From NCBI RefSeq assembly GCF_017315705.1, contig NZ_JAFLRF010000003.1, forward strand, positions 225,142 through 289,141: a stretch of DNA of 64,000 bases, given 5' to 3'. The notes beneath the pieces are model-generated. The model was not told the origin of the DNA, did no database searches, and was given only the letters and a program-made list of their open reading frames with translations. Shown here piece after piece: positions 27,627-35,849 of this stretch; the first letter of the stretch is position 1, and each line of letters starts with the position of its first letter. A program made the translations under genes and the position numbers. Source of the DNA: Trinickia mobilis (GTDB taxonomy: Bacteria > Pseudomonadota > Gammaproteobacteria > Burkholderiales > Burkholderiaceae).

Positions 27627-29033
27627 AGGGGGATTATCTGAAAATAATATGTCCTTCACATGACGGCTTTGCGCACTGCTGGTGCCTTGGCGGGGGGAGC
27701 GGCGGGTCGTCCACCAAATCGCGGCGGCGACTGCCGAGACCGCGGCGACCACCCCGAGCGCCACGTTCATGGCCGCCTGGAACGCGTGCAGCGCCGAAAT
27801 GAACGTGCCGAAGATCGCCACGCCGAGCGCCGCGCCGCTTTGACGCGCGGAATTCAGCACCGCCGCCGCGACGCCTGCGCGGCTTTTCTCGACCGTGCCG
27901 AGCGCGGGCGACGTCGCGGCCGGCGAAATGAAGCCCGACGCAAGACCGATCGCGAGCATCGGCGCGATGGCGGTCCAGTAGGGCGAATGTGCCGTCGACA
28001 GCGTCATGCCGAGCGCGCCCGCCGCATACAGGCCGAACGCCGCGCACATCGACCGGCGCTCGCCGAAGCGCTTGACGAGGCGGCTCGACGAGAGCCCGCC
28101 GAGCGCGACCATGACGGTCATCGGCAGGAACGCGAGCCCGGCATCGAGGGGTGAATCGCCGCGCACCTGCTGGTAGAAGAGACTGAACGTGAAGAGCATG
28201 CCGTAGAACACGAACGCCGACGCCATCGAGACGAACGTCGAGCCGCAGAACAAGGGGCTGCGGAAGAATTGCAGCGGCAGCATCGGATTGCGCCCGCGTG
28301 CCTCGATGAGGATGAACGCCATCCACGCGAGCGCGCAAACGACGATCCCCGCCAGAATCACGGGCGAGGTCCAGCCCAGCACAGCGCCTTCGATCAACAC
28401 GGCGATCAGCGTGCCGAGCGCGACGATCGCGGCGGCCTGTCCGGACCAGTCGAAGTGGCGGCGCTTCGAGGCCGCGTCACGCTCGACCGACAACGTCAGC
28501 CAGAGGCCGGCGAGCCCGATCGGCACGTTCACGAAGAAGATGCTGCGCCAGCCGAGCAGATGGATCAGCAGCCCGCCGATCGGCGGCCCCGCCGCCATCG
28601 CGACGCCGCCGCAGCCCATCCACAGGCTCACCGCCGCCGCGCGCCTGGCCGGATCGGGATGCGCGTGATTGATGAGCGCGAGCGAGCACGGCACGAGCAT
28701 CGCGCTGCCGACGCCCTGCAACGCGCGCGCAAGCGTCAGCGCCGCGAGGTTCGGCGCGCAGCCGCACAACGCGGAAGCAGAGGCGAACACTGCGAGGCCG
28801 GCGAGATAGACGTTGCGCGAACCGAACCGGTCGCCGAGTGTGCCGCCCGTCAACAGGAGGCTCGCGAAGGTCAGCGTGTAGGCGTTGACGACCCATTGCA
28901 GGCCGGTCACGTTGCTGTCGAGCGTATGGCCGATCGCCTTCAGCGCGACGTTGACGATCGACGCGTCGAGCAACACGACGGTATAGCTGATGCTGGTCGC
29001 CGCGAGGACGCGGCGCGCGGTGGGGTGGGTCAT
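27624..29033 (-). CDS. DHA2-family MFS drug exporter (EmrB/QacA type, 14 helices)
   Basis: A 469-aa proton-driven exporter with 14 hydrophobic segments. The DHA2 motifs are seen: LDASIVNVALKAIG in helix 1, WVVNAYTLTFASLLLTGGTLGDRFG covering motif D1 and A, and GPPIGGLLIHLLGWRSIFF (motif C). No membrane-fusion partner (EmrA type) is adjacent. The stop lies in the operator of the regulator gene 31 nt downstream, so read-through into lacI is possible. Substrate unknown. Confidence 0.87.
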   Translation of the reverse strand: MTHPTARRVLAATSISYTVVLLDASIVNVALKAIGHTLDSNVTGLQWVVNAYTLTFASLLLTGGTLGDRFGSRNVYLAGLAVFASASALCGCAPNLAALTLARALQGVGSAMLVPCSLALINHAHPDPARRAAAVSLWMGCGGVAMAAGPPIGGLLIHLLGWRSIFFVNVPIGLAGLWLTLSVERDAASKRRHFDWSGQAAAIVALGTLIAVLIEGAVLGWTSPVILAGIVVCALAWMAFILIEARGRNPMLPLQFFRSPLFCGSTFVSMASAFVFYGMLFTFSLFYQQVRGDSPLDAGLAFLPMTVMVALGGLSSSRLVKRFGERRSMCAAFGLYAAGALGMTLSTAHSPYWTAIAPMLAIGLASGFISPAATSPALGTVEKSRAGVAAAVLNSARQSGAALGVAIFGTFISALHAFQAAMNVALGVVAAVSAVAAAIWWTTRRSPRQGTSSAQSRHVKDILFSDNPP

Positions 29034-29203
29034 CGAAGTTTCCGGTCGGATGAAATTCGATAACCAGCGTAGCAGCGGACATCGGCCGATGTTTCGACGC
29101 GGATCGAAGCGTGACCCGGGTGTTCGCGATGCGGCCGCGACCTGAAACGGAACGGGCGATCAGCCTCGGTTTCCTTGGCATGCCGGTGCGTTCCGGCGCG
29201 CAG

Positions 29204-29232
29204 TTGGTGCAGCGGCGGGGCAATGGTAGAAT
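29204..29232 (+). promoter_or_regulatory. Sigma-70 promoter of tRNA-Leu(UAA)
   Basis: TTGGTG (29204-29209), a 17-bp spacer and TAGAAT (29227-29232) precede the first tRNA base (29245) by 12 nt. Confidence 0.65.
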
Positions 29233-29279
29233 CGCGTCCGCCCTGCCCGGGTGATGAAATTGGTAAACATAGCGGACTT

Positions 29280-29571
29280 AAAAAATTGAGTGCCCGAGCC
29301 GGAAACGGCCGGTGCAGAACCCTTCAAATTCGGTGAAACCCCTGGTTCCCCATGCGCTCGCGAACGATACGCGCCGCGCTTTTGACCGAGGCAACGCCGA
29401 GCCAAGCCCGATACCGGCCGCGACGGCCGCTTCTGGAAGGTGTAGAGACTAGACGGGGGGCGCCTACCGCTCGCTGCGCGAAAAGCTCGTGCGGCATGCC
29501 ATGGCGAAGGCATAGTCCAGCGCACGAACGGCGATGTGCGCGTCGCCGGCTTCGAAAGATTCAGTGTGACG
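29280..29571 (+). ncRNA. Group I (IC3-type) self-splicing intron in tRNA-Leu(UAA)
   Basis: A 292-nt intron after U34 that ends in the required G (29571). P1: exon bases ACTT (29276-29279) pair with GAGT (29288-29291), giving the U.G wobble at the 5' splice site. P2: GCCG-GAAA-CGGC (29298-29309), a GNRA hairpin. The conserved core is seen as GGCAACGCCGAGCCAAGCC (29390-29408) for the P3-P4 region and GGAAGGTGTAGAGACTAGAC (29435-29454) for P6-P7. The 3' strand of P7 is TAGTCC (29513-29518), pairing ACTA with TAGT. From memory these blocks align with the Anabaena tRNA-Leu intron (GAGCCAAGCC, GGAAGGTGCAGAGACTCGAC, GAGTCC), with a compensatory C-G to A-U change in P7. No homing-endonuclease ORF is present. 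Confidence 0.92.
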
Positions 29572-29598
29572 AAAATCCGCCGCTTAACGGCTTGCCGG

Positions 29599-29615
29599 TT
29601 CGAGTCCGGTCCCGG
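29599..29615 (+). repeat. Left copy of a 17-bp direct repeat in the T arm of tRNA-Leu (candidate attL)
   Basis: TTCGAGTCCGGTCCCGG, part of the tRNA 3' end, recurs exactly at 35850-35866 in the same orientation. The 3' ends of tRNA genes are common integrase attachment sites. Confidence 0.6.
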
Positions 29616-29705
29616 GCACCATGAATTCTTCCGACAAGTTCCGTGATGAGCTTGAAGCCGACGGATTCGAAACGCGTCATGCCGGAAGGCGGTATTCCGG
29701 CGACT

Positions 29706-30563
29706 TCAATCCTTTCGCATGCGCGCAACTAACGCGAGCAAGCGAGCACTCATTTCCTCGGCTGGCAAGTGCGCGAGCCAACCGTGACCCGGAAGCAACC
29801 ATTCGAAGCGATACGCGGCCAGCTTGCTCAGCGATTCGGTGAGCTCTGTCCATGAGTACCAGCACGCGTCCCGGAATGCGACGAGGTCCCGCTCGCGCGG
29901 GCTCCAGGCAAGCGAATCACCCGAGAACAGCACGCGATCATCGAGCAGGTACACGACGCTACCCCGAGTGTGCCCGGGCATAGGGACCGCGCGCACGCCG
30001 GCCGCGATGCTCGGTGCTGACCCGTCGTCGAGCAGATCCGTAGCATATGGGGCAGCCGACAAGTCCTCTCGGTGAATCCAGACGCGCGCGCCGAATCGAC
30101 GCGCGTATTTATCTGCGTCTGCAACGTCGTCACGATGCGACAGAAGGATGTGCGCAATACCACCGATGTCGTCAAACCATTTCACGAGCTCCGCCGCATA
30201 GCGCGGCGAGTCGATCAGCAGATTGCCGTCCGGACGCGCGGCAAAATAAGAATGTGCGCCGAACGACGACCGTGCGTTGAATCCGCAGCGCCACACACCC
30301 GATGTGATCTGCTGCGGAAAGATCGCGGCGTTCGGACGAGGCTGTTTCGCCTCGCTGCGTACCGATGCTGTAGGACATACGAGCACCGCACGCCAGGCAG
30401 CAAGCTGCTCTTCCGGCGTGACGGGCTGCCGAGCGAAGACACTCTTGTCGTTTCGTTCGACAATCAGCCCAGGCGCGACGTGACGCGATGCACCACAATT
30501 GATGCACGCTGTGTCGATGTACCAGTCCCCTGGGACGGAGTCGGTATTGCGTGTGGGCTTCAT
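29706..30563 (-). CDS. MBL-fold metallohydrolase with ferredoxin-like N-terminus
   Basis: A 285-aa two-domain protein. Residues 15-70 resemble a 4Fe-4S ferredoxin domain (TACINCGASRHVAP and VCPTAS), but only three cysteines are seen (20, 23, 63), and Ser replaces Cys in the usual CxxCxxC, so cluster binding is doubtful. Residues 100-260 are metallo-beta-lactamase-like: LLSHRDDVADADKYARRF, PMPGHTRGSVVYLLDD, LFSGDSLAW and LLPGHGW. This subclass has the HRDDVAD form rather than HxHxDH. Substrate unknown. It is the first gene of the block beyond tRNA-Leu and faces the tRNA. Confidence 0.78.
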   Translation of the reverse strand: MKPTRNTDSVPGDWYIDTACINCGASRHVAPGLIVERNDKSVFARQPVTPEEQLAAWRAVLVCPTASVRSEAKQPRPNAAIFPQQITSGVWRCGFNARSSFGAHSYFAARPDGNLLIDSPRYAAELVKWFDDIGGIAHILLSHRDDVADADKYARRFGARVWIHREDLSAAPYATDLLDDGSAPSIAAGVRAVPMPGHTRGSVVYLLDDRVLFSGDSLAWSPRERDLVAFRDACWYSWTELTESLSKLAAYRFEWLLPGHGWLAHLPAEEMSARLLALVARMRKD

Positions 30564-30924
30564 TTGATGCTCCAGGTCCGAGATAACGCCGTATTGGTGT
30601 CCTGTCGGCCGCAGCCCGCGATACGGCTACTGGCTCGACCCGCATGCGCACGTCGCCGGTGCTGGCGCGCGCCGCCGCCGGCTCGACGATCGTGGGCGTC
30701 TCGCGGTCCTCGGAGCGATTGTCACGCGACCATTAAAGTACAGTTGCTCGCATGGTCCAGCTCGTGTTCCGCGGGTGTGTCAGTCAATATAGCGCTAACG
30801 CCTCAACTCCTTACTACCGGTCGGCACAAGCTTGAACCGTCGTATCGCCGACATGAGCGCGCGAAGATCTGTTCGGCGGTGAATCGACTCTTACGCGTCG
30901 CCCGCCCAGGGTAAGGCGACGAAC
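30564..30924. other. Gap in the island with gene scraps
   Basis: About 360 nt without an intact gene. The only recognisable coding trace is an IS3-type fragment at 30863-30898. The rest shows no frame with family similarity. Confidence 0.4.
30863..30898 (-). pseudogene. Fragment of an IS3-family transposase OrfA N-terminus
   Basis: The minus strand encodes TRKSRFTAEQIF, close to the MKKSRFTEEQI start of IS3-family OrfA proteins. The similarity stops after about 12 codons and no terminal inverted repeats or second ORF are visible, so this is a scar. Short length makes the call tentative. Confidence 0.45.
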
Positions 30925-31848
30925 TTATCGGTTGGCATGGTTCTGTGAGGGGTCCGTCATCGCTTCGCCCAGTTTCTCCAATAGAAATTCGGCAAAGACC
31001 GCTACTGCGGGCGGCACCGGTGGGCGGCTCGTGTAGACGAGCTGCAGGCCGAGGCCGGTGCTCGTGCGCCGATAGGTCGGCAGCACGCGCACCAGTTTCC
31101 CCTGCGCGATGACTGGCTCGACGATTAACTGCGGCAGTAACGCAATACCCAGTCCAGCCATACAGGCCTGCGCCAGCACTCGCATGTCGTTGACCGCGAA
31201 CCGGCTGTTGATCGACACCTCCTGACTTCCGCGCGGACCCTGTAGACGCCACGTGTTGCGACCCTGGCGATTGGAAATCGTCAGACAGTCGTGTGCGGCC
31301 AGTTCGCGCAGCGTGCGTGGTGCTGAACGCCGTTCCAGATAGGCCGGACTCGCCGCGAGGATCATTGCACTCGGCGCCAGCCGACGTACCTTAAAGCCGC
31401 TACCGGTCTCGATGCCCATGCGCAAGGCCAGATCGATGCGCTCGGAGATCAGATCGGTCGGCGTATCGTCGAGCAGGAAGTCGAGGCTGATGTGTGGATA
31501 GCGCATGTAGAACTCGACCAGCCATTCCATGCCGATGAGTTCGAACAGGCCTGCCATCGAGGCGACGCGAACCGAGCCGGAAGGTGCCTGCTCATCCGCA
31601 TGGAGCCGCCCGATCTCGAAGATCTGGTCAAGCGCCGGCGCATAGCGCTCGAACAGCGTCTGACCTTCCGTGCTCGGCGCGAGTTTGCGTGTCGAGCGAT
31701 GCAGCAGACGTGTGCCGAGCTGCCCTTCGAGTTGATCGATGCGCCGGCTCAGCGTATTCGCCGGCATGCGCAGACGGCGCGCCGCCTCGGAGAAGCTGCC
31801 GGCGCGGACCACCTGGACGAACATTGCCAGATCATTCAGATCGAGCAT
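30925..31848 (-). CDS. LysR-family transcriptional regulator
   Basis: A 307-aa regulator. The N-terminal winged HTH is MLDLNDLAMFVQVVRAGSFS with EAARRLRMPANTLSRRIDQLE, followed by the LTTR effector domain (SGSVRVASMAGLFELIG, ERIDLALRMG, ACMAGLGIALLPQLIV). It belongs to the subgroup that often controls a divergent oxidoreductase gene. Directly divergent is a WrbA C-terminal scrap, then cytochrome b561, two yceI genes, azoR and nmrA-like, so these are candidate targets. A T-N11-A type dyad was not clearly seen in the gap. Confidence 0.88.
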   Translation of the reverse strand: MLDLNDLAMFVQVVRAGSFSEAARRLRMPANTLSRRIDQLEGQLGTRLLHRSTRKLAPSTEGQTLFERYAPALDQIFEIGRLHADEQAPSGSVRVASMAGLFELIGMEWLVEFYMRYPHISLDFLLDDTPTDLISERIDLALRMGIETGSGFKVRRLAPSAMILAASPAYLERRSAPRTLRELAAHDCLTISNRQGRNTWRLQGPRGSQEVSINSRFAVNDMRVLAQACMAGLGIALLPQLIVEPVIAQGKLVRVLPTYRRTSTGLGLQLVYTSRPPVPPAVAVFAEFLLEKLGEAMTDPSQNHANR

Positions 31849-31953
31849 GGTATTTCTCCATAAATGGATTAATCAAATCCTATTTTACCGTCTAGTGCGA
31901 AACGCGTTAAATCCCCATACTGGCGGTGTCACGCAATAGGCGGCCGCTTCCAG

Positions 31954-32049
31954 ACTGCAGGCAAGGCAGGTCAATTCGCGATCGAGCTCGCCGGCACGCG
32001 CCATCAGGGTGAACTGATCGCCAAGACGGCGAACAAGCTGTTCGGCTGA
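31954..32049 (+). pseudogene. C-terminal remnant of a WrbA-type flavodoxin
   Basis: In one frame the plus strand reads QFAIELAGTRHQGELIAK then TANKLFG and a stop at 32047. This resembles the C-terminus of WrbA-family NAD(P)H:quinone oxidoreductases (ELxGARYQGxxVA...KL). No upstream start or flavodoxin domain is present in the 100 nt available, so it is a truncated remnant. Confidence 0.5.
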
Positions 32050-32150
32050 ACGTCACTCGCCATTCGACACCGTCGGCGCGTGACCGAGCCAGCCAGACGG
32101 GAGACCGCCCGGCCGACACGATCGCGACCTTTCGCTAAATTGAGGAACTC

Positions 32151-32711
32151 ATGGCTTCGAATTCTCCGTCGACCGCGCGGCCCGGCTATACGAGGACCGC
32201 GGTCGCGCTGCACTGGCTGATCGCGCTGCTGATCATCTGCGGCTTCGCGCTCGGCTGGGTGATGACCGACATCCCCGGCTTCACGCCGACGAAGCTCAAG
32301 TACTTCTCATGGCACAAGTGGATAGGCGTGACCGTGTTCGCGCTCGCGATCGTGCGTGTGATCTGGCGCGCAACCCATGTGCCGCCGTCGCTGCCGTCCG
32401 ATATGCCGGCGCTGCAGCGGATCGGTGCGCACGCGGTGCACGTCGTGCTGTACGTGCTGATGTTCGTGATTCCCGTGACCGGCTACCTGTACAGCTCGGC
32501 GTCGAACATTCCGGTCGTGTACCTCGGCGTCGTGCCGCTGCCGCGCCTGATCGCGCCCGATCCGGTGCTGAAGGAAACCTTCAAGACGCTCCACGTGTTC
32601 TTGAATGACGTGTTGCTTGCTCTTGTCGTGATGCATGTGCTCGCGGTGGTCAAGCATCAGGTGTTGGACCGTGACGGCCTGCTGTCGCGGATGCTTCCCT
32701 TTACCAAATGA
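32151..32711 (+). CDS. Cytochrome b561
   Basis: A 186-aa inner-membrane diheme cytochrome with four hydrophobic segments. Heme-ligand histidines lie in VALHWLIALLIICGFALGW, FSWHKWIGVTVFALAIVRV, and the later HVFLNDVLLALVVMHVLAVVKH. The family oxidises quinol or transfers electrons in the membrane; E. coli CybB is a superoxide:ubiquinone oxidoreductase. The stop overlaps an ATG (32708) but the yceI gene most likely starts at 32720. It is the first gene of a tight run with two yceI genes, a combination known in proteobacteria. Confidence 0.9.
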   Translation: MASNSPSTARPGYTRTAVALHWLIALLIICGFALGWVMTDIPGFTPTKLKYFSWHKWIGVTVFALAIVRVIWRATHVPPSLPSDMPALQRIGAHAVHVVLYVLMFVIPVTGYLYSSASNIPVVYLGVVPLPRLIAPDPVLKETFKTLHVFLNDVLLALVVMHVLAVVKHQVLDRDGLLSRMLPFTK

Positions 32712-32719
32712 AGGATCCC

Positions 32720-33280
32720 ATGAAAGTGACTTTCTTCCGCTCCTTGGTGGCGGCGTTCGCTGCGGTGTCGCTCGTCGCATCGGGTGCGGCGCTGGCCGAC
32801 GTCGATCTGTCGAAGAGCAAGGTGTCCGCGATCTCGAAGCAGATGAACGTGCCTACGGAGGGCGTGTTCAAGAAGTTCGCAGCACAGATCAAGTTCGACC
32901 CGGCGAATGCCGCGCAAGGCAGCGCGCAGCTGTCGATCGACATCGCGAGCTTCGACCTCGGCGACAAGATGTACAACGACCAGGTCGCCGGCAAGGACTG
33001 GTTCGATGCGAAGACCTATCCGCAGGCGACCTTTGTGTCGTCGGCGATCGCGCCCGCGGGCGGCACCAAGTACAACGTGACCGGCAAGCTGACGATCAAG
33101 GGCAAGGCCGAGACCGTCACGGTGCCGGTCACGATTACGCAGAGCGGCGCGACGCAGACGTTCGACGGCGTGCTGCCGATCAAGCGCTCGGTGTTCAACG
33201 TCGGCACAGGCGAGTGGAAGGACACGTCGGTCGTCGCCGACGACGTGCAGATCAAGTTTCACATCGTTGCCACGAAGTAA
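32720..33280 (+). CDS. YceI-family periplasmic protein, first copy
   Basis: A 186-aa exported lipocalin-like protein that binds polyisoprenoids such as ubiquinone-8. The signal peptide is LVAAFAAVSLVASGAALA before DVDLSKSKVSAI. The body shows the YceI pattern: QIKFDPANAAQGSAQLSIDI, DWFDAKTYPQATFVS and KYNVTGKLTIKGK. The start at 32720 has AAGGA 8 nt upstream; an in-frame ATG at 32708 overlaps the cytochrome stop and could give a protein 4 aa longer. It pairs with the paralogue at 33349. Confidence 0.9.
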   Translation: MKVTFFRSLVAAFAAVSLVASGAALADVDLSKSKVSAISKQMNVPTEGVFKKFAAQIKFDPANAAQGSAQLSIDIASFDLGDKMYNDQVAGKDWFDAKTYPQATFVSSAIAPAGGTKYNVTGKLTIKGKAETVTVPVTITQSGATQTFDGVLPIKRSVFNVGTGEWKDTSVVADDVQIKFHIVATK

Positions 33281-33348
33281 GCGCGGCAGCGTTGCATCAC
33301 CCGATACCGCGCACGGGCGCGGCAACTTGACGTTTCAAGGAGATTGAT

Positions 33349-33927
33349 TTGAAGAAGCATCTGACGATCGCGGCCGGTGCACTCGCCGCCTCGCTGTCGT
33401 TTTCGGCATTCGCCGACATGTCGACGTACCGGCTTGATCCGGACCACACGTACCCGAGCTTCGAGGCCGACCACATCGGCGGTCTGTCGGTCTGGCGCGG
33501 CAAGTTCGACAAGTCGCAGGGCACGGTGACGCTCGATCGCGCGGCAAAGACCGGCACCGTCGAAGTGACGACCGACATTGCGTCGGTCCACACGGGTAGC
33601 ACGAAGCTCGACCAGGACCTGCAGTCGGATCAGTTCTTCGACGCGTCGAAGTTCCCGGAAGCGACCTACAAGGGCACGATCAAGTTCAAGGGCGACCAAC
33701 CGGCCTCTGTCGTCGGCAATCTGACGATCCACGGCGTGACCAAGCCGCTGACGCTGAATATCGACTCGTTCAAGTGCATGCCGCATCCGATGCTCAAGCG
33801 CGAAGTGTGCGGCGTCGACGCGGTGGGCGAATTCGATCGCAGCGACTTCGGCGTCGACTTCGGCAAGGCGTACGGCTTCAGTATGAAGACCAAGCTGCTC
33901 ATCTCGGCCGAAGCACTCAAGCAGTAA
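33349..33927 (+). CDS. YceI-family periplasmic protein, second copy
   Basis: A 192-aa exported YceI paralogue. It starts with TTG at 33349, chosen because AAGGAG lies 7 nt upstream and the product begins [19 protein letters not shown], a clean signal peptide ending AFA. The body has the family pattern [35 protein letters not shown] and [15 protein letters not shown]. Two cysteines ([13 protein letters not shown]) are present near residue 145-155, absent from the first copy. It lies 68 nt after that copy, within the same run. Confidence 0.9.
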   Translation: MKKHLTIAAGALAASLSFSAFADMSTYRLDPDHTYPSFEADHIGGLSVWRGKFDKSQGTVTLDRAAKTGTVEVTTDIASVHTGSTKLDQDLQSDQFFDASKFPEATYKGTIKFKGDQPASVVGNLTIHGVTKPLTLNIDSFKCMPHPMLKREVCGVDAVGEFDRSDFGVDFGKAYGFSMKTKLLISAEALKQ

Positions 33928-33948
33928 TTCCGTTCGGAGATAAATCTC

Positions 33949-34554
33949 ATGAAACTGCTACACGTAGATTCCAGCATCCTCGGGCAAGGCTCCGTCAGCC
34001 GTGCTCTGTCAGCGGATGTAGTCGCGACCTTCCGGGGCCGCCATCCCGATCTCACGGTCACTCGTCTCGACCTTGCCGCCACACCGATCGGCCATCTGAC
34101 GGCAGCACACCTCGCCGCCGCGCAAGGCGCTCCGGTCGACGATGCCTTGAAGTCCGACGTTGCCATGGGCCAGGTCGCGCTCGAGGCGTTCCTGGCAGCC
34201 GACATCGTGGTCATCGGCGCGCCGATGTACAACTTTGGCGTGCCCTCTCAACTGAAGGCCTGGATCGACCGCATCTCCGTCGCCGGGAAGACGTTCCGCT
34301 ACGGGGAGCACGGCCCGGTCGGACTGTGCGACGGCAAGAAGCTGGTCATCGCCTCGTCGCGCGGCGGCGTTTACAGCGAAGGCTCGCCAACCGCCCTCTT
34401 CGATCATCAGGAAACCTATCTGAAGGCGGCCTTCGGCTTTCTGAGCATCACGGATATCACATTCATTCGCGCGGAAGGTGTGGCGATGGGTCCGGAGGCA
34501 CGCAGCGGGGCCATCGCCTCGGCGAAGAAAGAGACCGCCGCGCTCGCTGCGTGA
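33949..34554 (+). CDS. azoR: FMN-dependent NADH-azoreductase
   Basis: A 201-aa flavodoxin-fold quinone/azo reductase. It starts [20 protein letters not shown], the FMN phosphate-binding loop of AzoR, and has the typical [19 protein letters not shown] and ASSRGGVY. It probably reduces quinones by two electrons to limit redox cycling. It follows the yceI genes by 21 nt, so all four genes likely share a transcript aimed at quinone or electrophile stress. Confidence 0.92.
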   Translation: MKLLHVDSSILGQGSVSRALSADVVATFRGRHPDLTVTRLDLAATPIGHLTAAHLAAAQGAPVDDALKSDVAMGQVALEAFLAADIVVIGAPMYNFGVPSQLKAWIDRISVAGKTFRYGEHGPVGLCDGKKLVIASSRGGVYSEGSPTALFDHQETYLKAAFGFLSITDITFIRAEGVAMGPEARSGAIASAKKETAALAA

Positions 34555-34595
34555 GGTAGCACCGCCCCAACAAAACACTCACTGGAGAGCAAACC

Positions 34596-35501
34596 ATGTC
34601 GAACGCCCGGAAGCTCATCGCCGTCGTCGGCGCAACCGGTCAGCAAGGCGGCGCCGTTGTGCGCGCGCTGCAGGCGAGCGGTCAATTCAAAGTGCGCGCG
34701 TTGACGCGCAATCCGGCCAAGCATCCGAATCTGGGTGACGAAGTCGTTCTGGCGGATTTCAATCGTCCGGAAACGCTTAAAGCCGCGTTTGCCGGAGCAC
34801 ACGGCGTTTTCCTGGTGACCAATTCTTGGGAGGCAGGTGCGGACGAACCCAAGCAGGCACTCGCCGCAGTCAACGCGGCGAAAGACGCCGGTGTACGGCA
34901 CTTCATCTGGTCGACGCTTCCCAATGTGGAGACGATCAGCGGCGGCACGATCAATGTCCCGCATTTCACGGCCAAGGCGAAAGTCGAACCCATCGTGAGC
35001 GAAGCCGGATTTGCGTACCACACGTTCGTGATCGCGCCGTTCTATTACCAAAACCTGATCGGTCTAATGGCTCCGCAGAAGCAACCGGATGGCGCCGTGG
35101 GTTGGGCGCTGCCGCTTGATCCGGAGCGGCGTGTCATCCATATGGGCGACATCGCTGAACTCGGTCGCCTCGTGGTCGGCGCGTTCGCGCAGCCGGAACT
35201 CGCGGGGCGCGGCGAACATTTGGCGCTGGTCGGCGATTTCCTGAGCTTCAACGAGATCATCGCCACCCTGAATCAACAAGGAAACACGCTCTCGTTCAAG
35301 CAAGTCCCGCGTGAGGTTTTTTCCGGCTGGTTTCCGCACGCCGACGGAATCGCGGCGATGCTCGCTTACTTCGAAGCGCACACGTATCTCGGCCCGGATT
35401 CGCTCGACGCGATCGCGCTCGCCAACAAAGTCGCCGGCCAGCAGCCGACGAAGTTTGCCGCATGGGCCAAAGCGAACTTCGCGATCCCGGCAGCCGCCTG
35501 A
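34596..35501 (+). CDS. NmrA-like NAD(P)-binding protein
   Basis: A 301-aa Rossmann-fold protein of the atypical SDR (NmrA/HSCARG) group. The nucleotide motif GATGQQGGAVVRAL lies at residues 12-25, and RALTRNPAKHPNLGDEVVLA follows. The catalytic YxxxK is not conserved in place, as in redox-sensor members. It could be a redox sensor or an isoflavone-reductase-like enzyme. It lies 41 nt after azoR on the same strand; the pairing with a quinone reductase fits a redox-sensing role (inference). Confidence 0.85.
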   Translation: MSNARKLIAVVGATGQQGGAVVRALQASGQFKVRALTRNPAKHPNLGDEVVLADFNRPETLKAAFAGAHGVFLVTNSWEAGADEPKQALAAVNAAKDAGVRHFIWSTLPNVETISGGTINVPHFTAKAKVEPIVSEAGFAYHTFVIAPFYYQNLIGLMAPQKQPDGAVGWALPLDPERRVIHMGDIAELGRLVVGAFAQPELAGRGEHLALVGDFLSFNEIIATLNQQGNTLSFKQVPREVFSGWFPHADGIAAMLAYFEAHTYLGPDSLDAIALANKVAGQQPTKFAAWAKANFAIPAAA

Positions 35502-35531
35502 AAACACACCTCTCCGAACGAGAAGGCTCCA

Positions 35532-35695
35532 TGAGCTACGCAAGAGGCGATTGGCCAACAGGGTTTCGGCTGGCATCCGCATTCGGGCATCGCCACGTTG
35601 ACCTTGGCGATGGAAGGGCAAAGTCGCTTTATGGAATCCATCGGCCACGAAGGAACGATGGTGGCGAGCTGCGCGCCAAGGGCGTGGTGCGTTGA
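35532..35695 (+). pseudogene. Remnant of a pirin-family protein
   Basis: The frame from 35556 reads GFGWHPHSGIATLTLAMEGQ then SRFMESIGHEGTM, matching the N-terminal cupin of pirin (HPHRGIETVTYxLEG...DSxGNxG). The N-terminus and the rest of the double cupin are missing, and it runs without a stop into an unrelated fragment. Start and end mark the approximate extent. Confidence 0.65.
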
Positions 35696-35832
35696 TCCGC
35701 CCTCGGGCGTGGTCAACACGTCGTTCATGATGGGCGGCGCGCTGGGCCTGGCCACCCTGGCGAGCCTGGCGGCCGCGCGCACCGACGGCCTGGCCGCTGC
35801 GGGTGCCGATGCCGTTACTGCACTCAACGGCG
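35696..35832 (+). pseudogene. C-terminal remnant of an MFS transporter
   Basis: In the same frame as the pirin scrap, PPSGVVNTSFMMGGALGLAT and LASLAAARTDGLAA match the late helices of DHA2-type MFS exporters (SGxVNTxRQxGGALGLAxLA). Similarity ends about 18 nt before the second copy of the tRNA-Leu repeat. It is a junction scar of the island. Confidence 0.6.
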
Positions 35833-35849
35833 TGGATAGGGTGCTGATA

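Larger units (their letters stand above)
29245..29621 (+). tRNA. tRNA-Leu(UAA), interrupted by a group I intron
   Basis: The exons are 29245-29279 and 29572-29621 and give an 85-nt mature tRNA. The acceptor stem GCCCGGG pairs with CCCGGGC, followed by A and encoded CCA (29619-29621). The D arm has ATG/CAT around AAATTGGTAAA. The anticodon stem GCGGA pairs with TCCGC, and the joined loop reads CTTAAAA, anticodon TAA. A class II variable arm (CCG-CTTAA-CGG) and T arm GCCGG-TTCGAGT-CCGGT follow. A plain scan for a contiguous tRNA would miss it. The split lies between anticodon bases 34 and 35. It reads UUA codons, rare in this GC-rich genome. Confidence 0.93.

Noticed and set aside
29245-29300. 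tRNA-Leu as a broken pseudo-tRNA
   Set aside because: The apparent break is fully explained by an intron: the downstream exon at 29572-29621 completes every stem and the CCA end.
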